A stretch of DNA of 64,000 nt from the NCBI GenBank assembly GCA_036268995.1, contig DATATB010000104.1, positions 10,967 to 74,966 of the forward strand. Reading direction: 5' to 3'. Origin of the DNA: DATATB01 sp036268995 (GTDB taxonomy: Bacteria; Planctomycetota; Planctomycetia; Pirellulales; PNKZ01). Positions 1-10,956 of this stretch are shown here, piece by piece. Both the position numbers and the translations under genes were made by a program. Under the pieces are notes generated by a model. The model was not told the origin of the DNA and did not search any database. It saw only the letters and a list, made by a program, of their open reading frames with translations. Each line of letters begins with the position of its first letter. Position 1 is the stretch's first letter.

Positions 1-1323
<1,323 letters not shown>

Positions 1324-1332
1324 GAGTTTTCG

Positions 1333-1812
1333 ATGTCCCTCGTTACTGAAATCCGATCGGCCCTCGATCGGTTAAGCATTCCCAGCCATACCCCTCAGAC
1401 GCTCACCGCCGACGCCGCCGGACAGCGGCTGACGTTGCATCTGGCCGATGTCGACTCGTTGGCTTGCGGTTTTACTTCGCTCGAGTTCGAGAGCCAAGCT
1501 TTTGCCCAGGCCGGCATCGAGCAACTCAAGCTCGTGGCCGATAAGCTCGCCAAGCGGCTGACCTATCTGCTCGAGCCCATCTCGCCGATCGAACACGACG
1601 CCGAGCATTGCGTCGTTCAGCTCCGCTCTAACCCGCCGCAGCGCGACGAAGACCGCACCAGTTATTACGAACTGCTCGTGAGCCGTGGCGGCCGCTTGAG
1701 CCTGGTCCGCTACGCAAAACCCGCCGGTGGGCTGCGTCAGCCGATCACCAGCCACGTCACCCGCGAGGTGCTCCTACGGCTGGTGGGCGACTTTGCCCAG
1801 GTGAGCCTGTAG
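1333..1812 (+). CDS. conserved hypothetical protein downstream of SpoVR (159 aa)
   Basis: The ATG lies nine bases after the SpoVR stop, preceded by a GGAG-like site in the short spacer, so the two genes are almost certainly co-transcribed. The product is a soluble alpha/beta-looking protein without signal peptide, membrane segment or cysteine cluster. I do not recognise a named domain. The spacing suggests an accessory role to SpoVR, which is inference from context only. Codon use matches the neighbours and no competing frame is as good. Confidence 0.75.
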   Translation: MSLVTEIRSALDRLSIPSHTPQTLTADAAGQRLTLHLADVDSLACGFTSLEFESQAFAQAGIEQLKLVADKLAKRLTYLLEPISPIEHDAEHCVVQLRSNPPQRDEDRTSYYELLVSRGGRLSLVRYAKPAGGLRQPITSHVTREVLLRLVGDFAQVSL

Positions 1813-1985
1813 GCGTGTGAGCTGTCGGCGGTCGGCGCTCGCGTAAAGGTCACGTTGATCGTCAAGCGGTCAGCGGCGGCATACATCCCACCGCTCGCAT
1901 ATGGCCAAAGTCGCCGCGGCACACCATGTGCTCGCGTTGCCGATGATCGTTTCATTATTCCGGGCTGCTGCCAGGAGAAACCGCC

Positions 1986-2198
1986 ATGCCTCTACGCGAC
2001 GGTGCCAGAGAGTTTTTGCGTGCTCAAAACAATCCCAGCCGCATGCTTCCCCAGCGCGGTTTCGCGGAACACGCTCACGAGTCCCATCTGGCTCATTTCG
2101 CCCACGAACACGGCACGACGCTCTGGCTCCTGGCAGTCGGCGCTTTGGCCTGTTTTCTCGGGGCCGTCGTAGTCGCCGCTCGCAGCACGCGGCGGTAA
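1986..2198 (+). CDS. small tail-anchored membrane protein candidate (70 aa)
   Basis: The ATG is preceded by an AGGAG site eight to nine bases upstream, which is the main support for this start. The N-terminal 45 residues are polar and histidine-rich, with repeated HA/HE pairs around residues 28-42. They are followed by one hydrophobic segment at about 46-64 (LWLLAVGALACFLGAVVV) and a short arginine-rich tail, giving a tail-anchored topology. No family is recognised. It ends eight bases before the convergent DUF433 gene. The overlapping frames here have no ribosome site. Confidence 0.45.
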   Translation: MPLRDGAREFLRAQNNPSRMLPQRGFAEHAHESHLAHFAHEHGTTLWLLAVGALACFLGAVVVAARSTRR

Positions 2199-2205
2199 CC
2201 GCGGA

Positions 2206-2436
2206 CTATGCCACTTCGTTGTCGCGAATCTGCGTGTCGATCGCGTCGCGATTTCGATCCGCATAATTCCACGCGGCGGACAAATCCTCAACTCGCAGCG
2301 CGGGGTATGCAGTTAGGATATCCGCGTTCGTTGCACCCGATCGCCGCATCTGTTCCAGCACCCAGACCGGGATCCTTGTTCGCGCGATTCGCGGTTCGCC
2401 GCCGCACACACCGGGTGAGATTTCAACATCAGTCAT
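2206..2436 (-). CDS. DUF433 domain protein (antitoxin-like, 76 aa)
   Basis: The family signature is clear: an N-terminal beta hairpin with GGEPRIARTRIPVWVLEQM, followed by the short helix pair around NADILTAYPALRVEDLSAAW. DUF433 proteins are small winged-helix-like proteins generally found as the first gene of a pair with a DUF5615 PIN-like toxin. Here the bases after the stop are occupied by a convergent small gene and no PIN-like frame is present, so it looks like an orphan. A GGAG site precedes the ATG. The DNA-binding antitoxin role is inferred from the family. Confidence 0.85.
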   Translation of the reverse strand: MTDVEISPGVCGGEPRIARTRIPVWVLEQMRRSGATNADILTAYPALRVEDLSAAWNYADRNRDAIDTQIRDNEVA

Positions 2437-2564
2437 TAGTTACGTCTCCGTCGCGTCCGACTTGCCTACAATTGGATTGGGTTTCGGCCTGCCAATTTTA
2501 CTCGGCCATGAAAGGGCTGACCGCGTGAACACCCATCTACGCATGCAAATGCGTTGAATAGTTG

Positions 2565-2593
2565 TTGCATCGTTTTGGCCGGCGCGGGATAAT
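2565..2593 (+). promoter_or_regulatory. candidate sigma-70 promoter for the 2668 gene
   Basis: TTGCAT (2565-2570) and GATAAT (2588-2593) are separated by 17 bases, about 75 bases before the ATG at 2668. The -10 is one mismatch from consensus, the -35 is weak. No other good pair is seen between the divergent DUF433 gene and this gene. Confidence 0.35.
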
Positions 2594-2667
2594 CACGGAC
2601 GCAACCTACCCCCCGCGCCTGCCTTCCGCCCCCGCTGCGTTTGAACCCCGCCAGAAGGAACTGTTAC

Positions 2668-5205
2668 ATGGTTCGATCGCCTCGTTTTTTCGCGTGCTGC
2701 CCGCTAATCCTGGCAGTCTGCGCCCTGGCCGTGCCAATCGCCTTGGCGGCAACCACTTCGAGCAAGCCGGCAGCGGCTAAGTCCCCCGCGACTAAGCCGG
2801 CGGCTGCCCAAGCCGCCGACAGCGAGCCGATTGCCTCGCTGGAATTGACTGCGGCCGACGAACCCGGCGCAGTGGCCGTTTTGAGCGGTCGTGACTGCCG
2901 GCAGCAGTTGATTGTCACCGGCCGCACGGCCAAAGGTCGCCTGCTCGATCTGACCGGCAAAGTGGCATTTAGTTCTCAGCCCAGCGGCCTCGTCGAGATC
3001 GACGCCTCCGGCCTGGTCCGGCCGCTAGCCGATGGCCAGGCGACGATCGAAGCTCGCGACTCGCGAGGCCTCATTGCCCGGGCGCGAGTGGATGTCAGAA
3101 ACTGCCGCGGCGATTTGGCGGTGAATTTTCCCAACGAAATCGTGCCGGTATTCACTAAGTTCGGGTGCAACAGCGGCGGCTGCCACGGCAAATCCGGCGG
3201 CCAGAATGGTTTTCGGCTGTCGCTGCTGGGTTTCGAGCCGACCGAGGATTTTGAGCATCTGGTGAAAGAGGGCCGCGGCCGGCGGCTGTTCCCCGGCTCG
3301 CCGGACGAAAGCCTGCTGCTGAAAAAGGCCGTCAACGCGGTCCCGCACGGCGGCGGCCAGCGGCTGGCGCACGACGCCCACGAGTATCGGCTGCTGCGGC
3401 GCTGGATTGCCCAAGGCATGCCCTACGGCACGCCGCAGGATCCAACCCTCCAGCGGATCAGCGTTTATCCGCGCGAGCGATCGATGCAGCGCCACGCGCG
3501 GCAGCAAGTGCGGGTGCTAGCCCACTATAGCGATGGTTCGATGCAGGACGTGACGCGGATGGCCCAATACGAGCCGAACAACACGGAAATGGCCGAAGTC
3601 GCTGCCAGTGGCGCCGTGACCACGCTCGACCTGTCGGGCGACGTGGCCGTGATGGCCCGCTACCAGGGACAAGTGGCCGTGTTCCACGCCACCGTCCCCT
3701 TGGGCGCTAAGACCGACCATTTTCCGCCCACGCGAAACGTCATCGACGAGGCCGTGTTCGCCAAGCTCAAGACGCTGGGCATGCCGGCATCGGGCGTGTG
3801 CGACGACGGTTCGTTCATCCGTCGCGTCACGATCGACATTACCGGACGCCTGCCTACGGCCGAAGAAACGCGGGCCTTCCTGGCCGACAAAAGCCCGTCG
3901 AAGCGCGATGCGCTCGTGGATCGCCTGCTGGCCGATGGCGGCTATGCCGACTATTTCGCCAACAAGTGGAGCGTCATCCTCCGCAATAAGCGGCGCGATC
4001 CCGGCTACGCGCACGGCACGTTCGCTTTCCACGATTGGATCCGCGACAGTCTCAACCGCAATCTACCGTACGACCAATTCGTGCGTTCGATCCTGGCCGC
4101 CAGCGGCGAGGTCTCGGACAACCCGGCCGTGGCCTGGTATCGCGAAGTGAAGGATGTCGAGCAAGAGGTCGAAGACGCCGCGCAATTGTTCCTGGGTTTG
4201 CGGATCCAGTGCGCCCGCTGCCATCATCATCCGTTCGAGAAGTGGAGCCAGCGCGACTACTACGGCTTTGCCGCGTTTTTCAGCCGCGTGGGCCGCAAAA
4301 TCACGGCCGATCCGTCGGAGCCGCGCGTGTTTCATCGCCGCGGCCTGGCTTCGAGCGTCAATCCCAAGAGCGGCGAGACCCTGCGCCCCACGGGCTTGGG
4401 TGCCGCGCCCTCCGACGTCTCGCCCGAACGCGATCCGCGCCAATCGCTGGTGGACTGGATGGCCGAGCCGGGCAATCCGTTCTTCGCCCGCGCGCTAGTG
4501 AACCGCTATTGGAAGCACTTTTTCAGCCGCGGCATTGTCGAGCCTGAAGACGACATGCGCGTGACCAACCCGGCATCGAATCCCGAATTGCTCGAGGGCT
4601 TGTCGCGGCACTTTGCCGCCAGCGGCTTCGACCTCAAGGAGCTGGTCCGCACGATCTGCCGCTCGACCACGTATCAACTCAGCTCGGATCCGAACGATTA
4701 CAACGCCAGCGACAAGCAGAACTTTTCGCGGTTTTATCCGCGCCGCCTGGCTGCCGAAGTGCTGCTCGATTCGCTGGACGCGGTCAGCGGTTCGCCGACC
4801 AGTTTTGGCGGCTTGCCGGCCGGCACGCGCGCTATTCAATTGCCCGACAGCGGCGTGAACAGCTACTTCCTGACCGTCTTCGGCCGGCCCGAAGCCTCGA
4901 GCGCTTGCGAATGCGAACGCTCGCAGGATGCCAACCTGGCCCAGAGCCTGCACCTGCTCAATTCGGCCGAAGTGCAGGGCAAGCTGACTTCCGGCACGAG
5001 CACCGCGGCCCGCCTCGCCGGCGACAAGCGGCCGCTGGAGGAGAAGATTCGCGAGTTGTATTTGTCCGTCTATTCCCGCCCGCCCGCCGCCGATGAGCTC
5101 GCGCTGGCCCGCGCACACATTGAGCGGGCCAAAGTTCCCCAGCAGGCGTACGAAGACGTCGTCTGGGCGCTGGTCAATACCAAGGAATTCTTGTTTACCC
5201 ACTAA
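2668..5205 (+). CDS. secreted DUF1549/DUF1553 cytochrome-like protein
   Basis: The ATG at 2668 is chosen over an upstream TTG because AAGGA lies at the right distance and a signal peptide (RSPRFFACCPLILAVCALAV) follows at once. Order of parts in the 845 aa: signal and alanine-rich linker (1-50), a Big2-like beta domain (about 55-150), a cytochrome-like segment with the CNSGGCHG site and heme-type MPYG end (about 155-250), another Ig-like part, DUF1549 (about 350-550, with CARCHHHPFEKW), and DUF1553 to the end. The family is hugely expanded in planctomycetes and thought to be extracytoplasmic with c-type heme. The first of three co-oriented secreted genes; the next starts 77 bases downstream. 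Confidence 0.9.
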   Translation: MVRSPRFFACCPLILAVCALAVPIALAATTSSKPAAAKSPATKPAAAQAADSEPIASLELTAADEPGAVAVLSGRDCRQQLIVTGRTAKGRLLDLTGKVAFSSQPSGLVEIDASGLVRPLADGQATIEARDSRGLIARARVDVRNCRGDLAVNFPNEIVPVFTKFGCNSGGCHGKSGGQNGFRLSLLGFEPTEDFEHLVKEGRGRRLFPGSPDESLLLKKAVNAVPHGGGQRLAHDAHEYRLLRRWIAQGMPYGTPQDPTLQRISVYPRERSMQRHARQQVRVLAHYSDGSMQDVTRMAQYEPNNTEMAEVAASGAVTTLDLSGDVAVMARYQGQVAVFHATVPLGAKTDHFPPTRNVIDEAVFAKLKTLGMPASGVCDDGSFIRRVTIDITGRLPTAEETRAFLADKSPSKRDALVDRLLADGGYADYFANKWSVILRNKRRDPGYAHGTFAFHDWIRDSLNRNLPYDQFVRSILAASGEVSDNPAVAWYREVKDVEQEVEDAAQLFLGLRIQCARCHHHPFEKWSQRDYYGFAAFFSRVGRKITADPSEPRVFHRRGLASSVNPKSGETLRPTGLGAAPSDVSPERDPRQSLVDWMAEPGNPFFARALVNRYWKHFFSRGIVEPEDDMRVTNPASNPELLEGLSRHFAASGFDLKELVRTICRSTTYQLSSDPNDYNASDKQNFSRFYPRRLAAEVLLDSLDAVSGSPTSFGGLPAGTRAIQLPDSGVNSYFLTVFGRPEASSACECERSQDANLAQSLHLLNSAEVQGKLTSGTSTAARLAGDKRPLEEKIRELYLSVYSRPPAADELALARAHIERAKVPQQAYEDVVWALVNTKEFLFTH

Positions 5206-5282
5206 TTCAGTCACGCCGCTTGCGGCCAGCGCGGGTTTCTGCGGATTCCGATGCGCGGCCGCCCCGCCCATTTTTTCACGCC

Positions 5283-7700
5283 ATGACTCACCGTATCACT
5301 CGACACCGCCTTGTCGCGCGCACGCTGCTGAGCCTTGCCGGCTGGACGTTGGCCGCTTTGCCGGCTTTCGGCCAGTTGCCCACGGCGCAGCTCTTGTCCG
5401 TCTTTCCGGCCGGTGGCCGACAAGGCGCCCCGGTCGAAGTTGAAATTGCCGGCGCCGACCTGGAAGGCGTCGACCGCCTGGATTTTTCGCATCCCGGCAT
5501 CAAGGCCGAGCCGAAGCGCGCGGCTCCGATTCTGGCCGGTTTGCCCGGTGAAGCGGTGCCCAATCGCTTCGTGGTCAGCGTGGCGGCAGACGTGCCGCCG
5601 GGATTGTACGACGTGCGCGCTGTCGGCCGCTTTGGCATCTCGAACCCGCGCACGTTCGCCGTCGGCCGGCTGGCCGAGTTGAACGAAGAAGCCACGAACA
5701 TCAGCTTCGATAAGGCCATGACGATCGCGCTCGAGTCGATCGTCAATGGCCGCACGGGAGCGGGCGCAATCGATTATTTCCGTTTTGCGGCCCGCAAAGG
5801 CCAGCGCGTGCTGCTCGAGCTCTGGGCCGAACGTCTCGATTCGCGCCTCGATGGCACGCTTTCGCTGGTCGACGCCGCAGGCCGCGAGCTGGGCCACAGC
5901 CGCGACGCAATCGATCGCGATCCGCTGATGGACGTCGAAATCCCCGCCGACGGCCAGTACACCATTGCCGTCTATGACATGACCTATCAAGGCGGCAGCG
6001 ACTTCTTCTACCGCCTGGCAGTCCACACGGGACCGCACGTCGATTTCGTCTTTCCACCCTGCGGTGCTCCGGCTAGCAAGGCGCCTGCCACGGTATTCGG
6101 CCGCAACTTGCCGGGCGGAAGTCCGTCGGCCACTGGCTTCGACGGCCGGCCACTCGCGCAATTGCCGATTACGGTCGACTATCCCGGCGGCCCGCATGTC
6201 GCGCAGCTTGACTTCGCCGGCTACTTGCCGAGCCGCAGCGTCTGGCTCGATGGCTTTTCGTTTCGCTGGCCGGCTGACGGGGCCAACAATTATTTGCTGA
6301 CCTATGCCGCAGCTCCGGTCGTGCTCGAACACGAGCCCAACGACAAGCCCGAGGCGGCCCAGCGGCTAACGGTTCCCTGCGAGTTGGCCGGCTGGTTCGC
6401 GGGCGTCGACGACGCCGACTGGCTCCAGTTCGAGGCGCGCTCGGGCCAGGCGTTTTGGTTCCAGTTGAACTGCCAACACCGCGGCCAGCCGAGCGATCCG
6501 TACTTGCTCGTGCAGCGGGTCACGCGCGATGCCCAGGGCAAAGAGCAGGTCACCGACGTGGGTGAAGTCGATGACGAGCCGTCTTCCAACACGCTGCCCG
6601 GTTTTCCGGTATCGTCAGCCGATCCGGTGTATCGTTTTGCCGCGCCGGCCGATGGCACCTATCGGGTGCTGGTGCGTGATCTGGCCTCGTCCACCTCGCC
6701 GCGGCCTTACACGCTGGCCATTCGCGAGCCACAACCGGATTTTCGTCTGGTGGCGGTCCCCATTTATCCTTCCACGGCCAAAGCGAAAACGGTCAAGCCT
6801 TGGAGCCTGCTCGTGCGGCGTGGCGGCACGGTCATGCTCGACGTCGTCGCCTTTCGCCGCGATGGATTCAATGGCGACATCGAAGTTTCCGCCGCCGGGC
6901 TGCCGAAAGGCATCACGGCCCGCCCAGTGATCATTCCCTCCGGTCAAACGGCCGCGAACCTGGTGTTCGAATCCGCAGCCGATCAGCCGACCTGGGCCGG
7001 AACGATCGAAGTGCTGGGCACGGCTCTGTTGGGCCAGGAAAAGGTCACTCGCAAGGCCCGCAGCGGGACGGCCATTTGGTCTCCGCCGGCTTCGCAGCGC
7101 AAGCCGACGCCCTTGGTCAGCGGCCGGCTGGCCCACACGATCGTGCTGGCGGCCACGGCCGACGAAAGCCTGCCGGTCAAGATCGAACTCGGCGGCCGGG
7201 ATGCCATCGAAGTCGCACTCGGCGGCAAATTGCAAGTGCCCATCAAGGTCACGCGTTCCGGCTACAACGACGCCCTGACGCTGACGATCGAGGGCTTGCC
7301 CGGCAAGCTCAAGGCGAAGCCGCTGACGATTGCCGCCGGCAAGAACGAAGGTCAATTGGTCATCGACGTGCCGGCCGGCACGGTGCTCGGCGAGTATTCG
7401 CTTGTGCTGCATGGCGAGGCTAAGATCAACTATCGCCGCGATGAAGGCGGCCTGCGCGCCGCCAACGAATATAAGGCCCGGCTGGATAAACTGACTGCCG
7501 ACCCCAAGGCGCTGACGGCTGCCAAGGCCGCGGCCGACAAGCGCGTCGCCGCTGCCATGGCGGCGGCCAAGCCCAAGCCCGAAACGGTCGTCTTGTACTC
7601 GCCTCCGGCGCGGCTGAAGATAACGGCCGCGCCGGTCAAAACGCCCGCTAAAACTCCGCCCGCCGCATCCGCTCCCGGTCAAAAGCCGGGGGCGAAATGA
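5283..7700 (+). CDS. secreted PPC / IPT-like beta-domain protein (805 aa)
   Basis: The start at 5283 gives a signal peptide (RHRLVARTLLSLAGWTLAAL, cut near ALPAFG). The mature part opens with an IPT/TIG-like sheet (LLSVFPAGGRQGAPVEVEIAG) and then carries repeated pre-peptidase C-terminal type beta-sandwich modules. One runs through residues around 160-260 (AIDYFRFAARKGQRVLLELW...GGSDFFYRLAV), another around 350-500 (EHEPNDKPEAAQRL...DADWLQFEA). The C-terminal 60 residues are Lys/Ala/Pro-rich. Such proteins accompany DUF1549 proteins in planctomycetes and probably act as adhesive or carbohydrate-binding scaffolds outside the cytoplasm; the ligand is unknown. Confidence 0.8.
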   Translation: MTHRITRHRLVARTLLSLAGWTLAALPAFGQLPTAQLLSVFPAGGRQGAPVEVEIAGADLEGVDRLDFSHPGIKAEPKRAAPILAGLPGEAVPNRFVVSVAADVPPGLYDVRAVGRFGISNPRTFAVGRLAELNEEATNISFDKAMTIALESIVNGRTGAGAIDYFRFAARKGQRVLLELWAERLDSRLDGTLSLVDAAGRELGHSRDAIDRDPLMDVEIPADGQYTIAVYDMTYQGGSDFFYRLAVHTGPHVDFVFPPCGAPASKAPATVFGRNLPGGSPSATGFDGRPLAQLPITVDYPGGPHVAQLDFAGYLPSRSVWLDGFSFRWPADGANNYLLTYAAAPVVLEHEPNDKPEAAQRLTVPCELAGWFAGVDDADWLQFEARSGQAFWFQLNCQHRGQPSDPYLLVQRVTRDAQGKEQVTDVGEVDDEPSSNTLPGFPVSSADPVYRFAAPADGTYRVLVRDLASSTSPRPYTLAIREPQPDFRLVAVPIYPSTAKAKTVKPWSLLVRRGGTVMLDVVAFRRDGFNGDIEVSAAGLPKGITARPVIIPSGQTAANLVFESAADQPTWAGTIEVLGTALLGQEKVTRKARSGTAIWSPPASQRKPTPLVSGRLAHTIVLAATADESLPVKIELGGRDAIEVALGGKLQVPIKVTRSGYNDALTLTIEGLPGKLKAKPLTIAAGKNEGQLVIDVPAGTVLGEYSLVLHGEAKINYRRDEGGLRAANEYKARLDKLTADPKALTAAKAAADKRVAAAMAAAKPKPETVVLYSPPARLKITAAPVKTPAKTPPAASAPGQKPGAK

Positions 7701-7721
7701 TCGCAAGCTAATATTGGAATC

Positions 7722-10700
7722 ATGCCCATGCCCATGCCCTGCTGCCGTCGTTGCCGTCTGATTCGTTGGATCATCGCCTGCCTGGCGGCCCTGCTGTGGC
7801 TTGGCCATATCTCGTCGGCCAGCAAGGCAGCCGACGACGCTGCCGACCTGCTGCCCGTGGCCGAAATCAAGCATCCGCAGCCGGTTGATTTCCAACACGA
7901 GATTCTGCCGCTGTTGAAAAAGAACTGCCTGGCTTGTCACAACGCGGCCGATGCCGAAGGCAAGCTCGTGCTCGAAACGCCGCAGACGATCGCCAAGGGC
8001 GGCGACAACGGACCGGCCGTCGTCGCCAAACATCCGGAAAAGAGTTTGCTGCTGGAGCGCGCTCGCGGCGGCGGCGACGGCATCATGCCGCCCGAAGACA
8101 ACAAGGTCGCGGCCAGTCCGCTCAAGCCAGATGAGTTGGGCCTGCTCAAATTGTGGATCGCCCAAGGAGCCACCGGCACGGTGCGCACCGAAAACGAAAC
8201 GATCAAGTGGCAGCCGCTTCCGCCAGGCGTGAACCCGATCTTTGCCGTCGCGCTGTCGGCCGACGGCCAGTTCGCGGCATGCGGCCGTGCCAACCAGATC
8301 TTCATTTACCAGGTGCCCACCGGCCGCACGATCGGCCGTTTGACCGATCCCGCCTTGCTCCACAGCGGCATCTATTCGCAGCCGGGCGTGGCCGACCTCG
8401 ACTTGATCCAATCGCTGGCGTTCAGCCCCGACGGTTCGTTGTTGGCCTCCGGCGGCTACCGCACGATCAAGCTCTGGCGCCGCGCGCCCAGCAATCAAAC
8501 ACTTTCGATCGACAAGCTCGCCGCCGATTCGCCGTTGGCAACCAGTCCCGACGGCAAATACCTGGCCGCGGCCAATGCCGACCACAGCATCCGCTTGGTC
8601 GATGCGGCCAGCGGCAAGACGCTGCACACGCTCGCCGGCCACTCGGGCGCGATCGCCGCGCTCGATTTCAGCTCGGACGGCACGAAGCTTTGCTCGGGAT
8701 CAGCCGACCGCACGCTACGGCTATGGAGCGTGCCGGATGGCAAACCGCTGGGGCAACTCGATGCGCCCGGCCCGGTGGCGGCAGCCGTGCTCGTCGATAG
8801 CGGCAAGCAAGTCGCCGTGGCCTTCGGTGAGCCGCGCATCTGGATTGGGGCGTGGTCGGCGACTCCCAAATCGCCTGCGAAGCCGGGAGCGCCGGCACCA
8901 CGTAGCGAGCCGGGAGCGTCAGCGACCGGAGGGGGCAAGCAACCGGTCATCTCCGGCAAGTTCGTGGCCCTCCACGGCAAGCAGGTGACGGCCCTGGCTT
9001 CGCTGCGCAAGATTCCCAATCAGCTCGTTTCGGCATCCGTCGATGGGCTGGTGAAGCTCTGGGACGTGAGCACCGGCAAGCTCGTGCGCGAGTTCAAGCA
9101 TGGTGGCTCGGTCGCTGCGCTGGCCGTGCGGCCAGACGGCGAGCGCATTGCCTCGGCCGGTGCCGACAAAGTCACGAAGCTCTGGAACGTGCGCGACGGT
9201 AAAATGGTCGCCGAGCTGCGCGGCGATTTGCACGCCCGCGAGCGGGTCGACGCGGCCAGCCGGGCCGTTACGCTCGCCAAGAACAACCTGACCGAAACCA
9301 AGGCCGAGGCGGCGGAGGCCGAAAAGACCGTCACGGCCGAGGCCGAGAACGTCAAGAAGGCCACCGACGCACTGGCCGCCGCTGAAAAAGCCCTGCCGGC
9401 AAAAGTCACGGCACACGACAAGCAAGTGGCCGACAAACAGGCCGCCGACAAGACGCTGGCCGCTGACCAGGCCGGCAAATCGAAGGCCGATGCGGCCGTC
9501 GCCGCCGCTGCCGGGCAAGTGACTGCGGCCGACGCAGCGCAAAAGAAGGCGGCCCAGGCCGTCGTCGCAGCCAAGGCCGCGGCGAAAAAATCGCCCAAAG
9601 ACAAGGCCGCTACCGAAGCCGTGACCGCTGCCGACAAAGCCGCTCGCGATGCCGCCGCAAAACTCAAGACCGCCCAGGATGCGCAAGCCGCGGCCAAGAA
9701 GCAACTCGTTCAAGCCGATGCGGCGCTCAAGCAATCGACGGCGAAGGTGGCGGCCGCAGTAAAAACTTTGGAGACGGCCGAGCAGGAACGCAAATCGGCC
9801 GAAACCTCGAAGCTGGCGGCCGGCAAGGCACTCACTTCGGCCACGGCCGCGGCCGCCAAGGCGAAAGAACGGCTGCCTGGCGTGAAGGCCGAAGTGACGA
9901 CGGCCGAAAAACGCGTGGCCGCGGCCGAGAAAACGCTGACGGAAATTCGCACAGCCGCCACTGCCACGGAGCTGCCCTTATTGTCCGTGGCCTTTTCGGC
10001 CGATGGACTCGAGTTGGCCACCGGCAACACCGCTTCGCTCGTGCACACGTGGAGCGCCGAAAGCGGCGTCGCCTTGAATGCTTATGCCTGTGGAAGCGGA
10101 AGCGTGCGCGGCGTGGCTTTCGCCGGCGACCACGAGTTGCTGGCAGCCGCGGGGGGCAAGGCCGTGGCCTGGGACACGTTGCCTCAGTGGCAATGGTCTC
10201 GAACGCTGGGCACCGCCAGCGAGTTGCCGGTCGATCGCGTGACGGCCCTGGACTTCAGCCCCGACGGAAAGCTTCTGGCCTCGGGCGGCGGCGCTCCGTC
10301 GCGCAGCGGAGAGCTGAAGCTGTGGGACGTGGCCAGCGGCAAGCTCGTCCGCAGCTTGCCCGACGCTCACAGCGACACCGTGCTGGGCGTGCGTTTTTCG
10401 CCCGACGGCCAGTTGCTGGCCTCGTGTGGCACCGACAAGTTCCTCAAGGTGTTCGAGGTCTCCAGCGGCAAGTTCGTTCGGGCTTTCGAAGGCCACACGC
10501 ACCACGTGCTCGGCGTCAGTTGGGCCAGCGACGGCAAATCGCTGGCGACGGCCGGCGCCGACAACGCCGTCAAGATCTGGGACCTGGCCACCGGCGAGCA
10601 AAAGCGCACGATCCAGGGCTTTTCGAAGGAAGTCACTTCGATCAACTTCCTCGGTGATACGCCCAACGTGCTGGCCACCAGCGGCGACAAGTCGATCCGC

Positions 10701-10904
10701 ACGGTGCGCGCCACCGATGGTCAGAACGTGCGCACCTTTGGCGGCGCTACCGACTTCGTCTATGCCGGCGCCGCTTCGATCGACGGTCGCACGATCATCG
10801 CCGGCGGGCAAGACAGCACGTTGCGTGCATTCAATGCCGACAACGGCCAGTCGATCCGCAACTTCGACCCGCCCCCCGCGCCCACGACCGCCGCGGCAAA
10901 ATAG
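7722..10904 (+). CDS. cytochrome c (PSCyt1)-WD40 protein with inserted coiled coil (1060 aa)
   Basis: The protein starts 21 bases after the PPC gene. It has a signal peptide (RLIRWIIACLAALLWLGHIS), then a PSCyt1 domain at about 45-150 with CLACH and the distal GIMPP segment, then WD40 repeats from about 165 to 500 (for example AVALSADGQFAAC, ALDFSSDGTKLCSGSADRTLRLW). From about 502 to 744 the propeller is interrupted by an Ala/Lys/Glu heptad-rich region with no glycines in long runs, predicted to be coiled coil. WD40 repeats resume at LLSVAFSADGLELATG and continue to the end. It is likely periplasmic and works with the two preceding genes; electron transfer or scaffold roles are inferred. Confidence 0.9.
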   Translation: MPMPMPCCRRCRLIRWIIACLAALLWLGHISSASKAADDAADLLPVAEIKHPQPVDFQHEILPLLKKNCLACHNAADAEGKLVLETPQTIAKGGDNGPAVVAKHPEKSLLLERARGGGDGIMPPEDNKVAASPLKPDELGLLKLWIAQGATGTVRTENETIKWQPLPPGVNPIFAVALSADGQFAACGRANQIFIYQVPTGRTIGRLTDPALLHSGIYSQPGVADLDLIQSLAFSPDGSLLASGGYRTIKLWRRAPSNQTLSIDKLAADSPLATSPDGKYLAAANADHSIRLVDAASGKTLHTLAGHSGAIAALDFSSDGTKLCSGSADRTLRLWSVPDGKPLGQLDAPGPVAAAVLVDSGKQVAVAFGEPRIWIGAWSATPKSPAKPGAPAPRSEPGASATGGGKQPVISGKFVALHGKQVTALASLRKIPNQLVSASVDGLVKLWDVSTGKLVREFKHGGSVAALAVRPDGERIASAGADKVTKLWNVRDGKMVAELRGDLHARERVDAASRAVTLAKNNLTETKAEAAEAEKTVTAEAENVKKATDALAAAEKALPAKVTAHDKQVADKQAADKTLAADQAGKSKADAAVAAAAGQVTAADAAQKKAAQAVVAAKAAAKKSPKDKAATEAVTAADKAARDAAAKLKTAQDAQAAAKKQLVQADAALKQSTAKVAAAVKTLETAEQERKSAETSKLAAGKALTSATAAAAKAKERLPGVKAEVTTAEKRVAAAEKTLTEIRTAATATELPLLSVAFSADGLELATGNTASLVHTWSAESGVALNAYACGSGSVRGVAFAGDHELLAAAGGKAVAWDTLPQWQWSRTLGTASELPVDRVTALDFSPDGKLLASGGGAPSRSGELKLWDVASGKLVRSLPDAHSDTVLGVRFSPDGQLLASCGTDKFLKVFEVSSGKFVRAFEGHTHHVLGVSWASDGKSLATAGADNAVKIWDLATGEQKRTIQGFSKEVTSINFLGDTPNVLATSGDKSIRTVRATDGQNVRTFGGATDFVYAGAASIDGRTIIAGGQDSTLRAFNADNGQSIRNFDPPPAPTTAAAK

Positions 10905-10956
10905 CCGGCGGCAGCAGTCGTGGAATGCGTGGGGATTCCGCAGGCTTGCCGAAGCG

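Noticed and set aside
6615..8642. Long open frame of 675 codons on the minus strand
   Set aside because: Lies antisense to the PPC and WD40 genes, is rich in Arg/Gly/Ala/Gln without domain, and has no ribosome site. High G+C content opens such frames.
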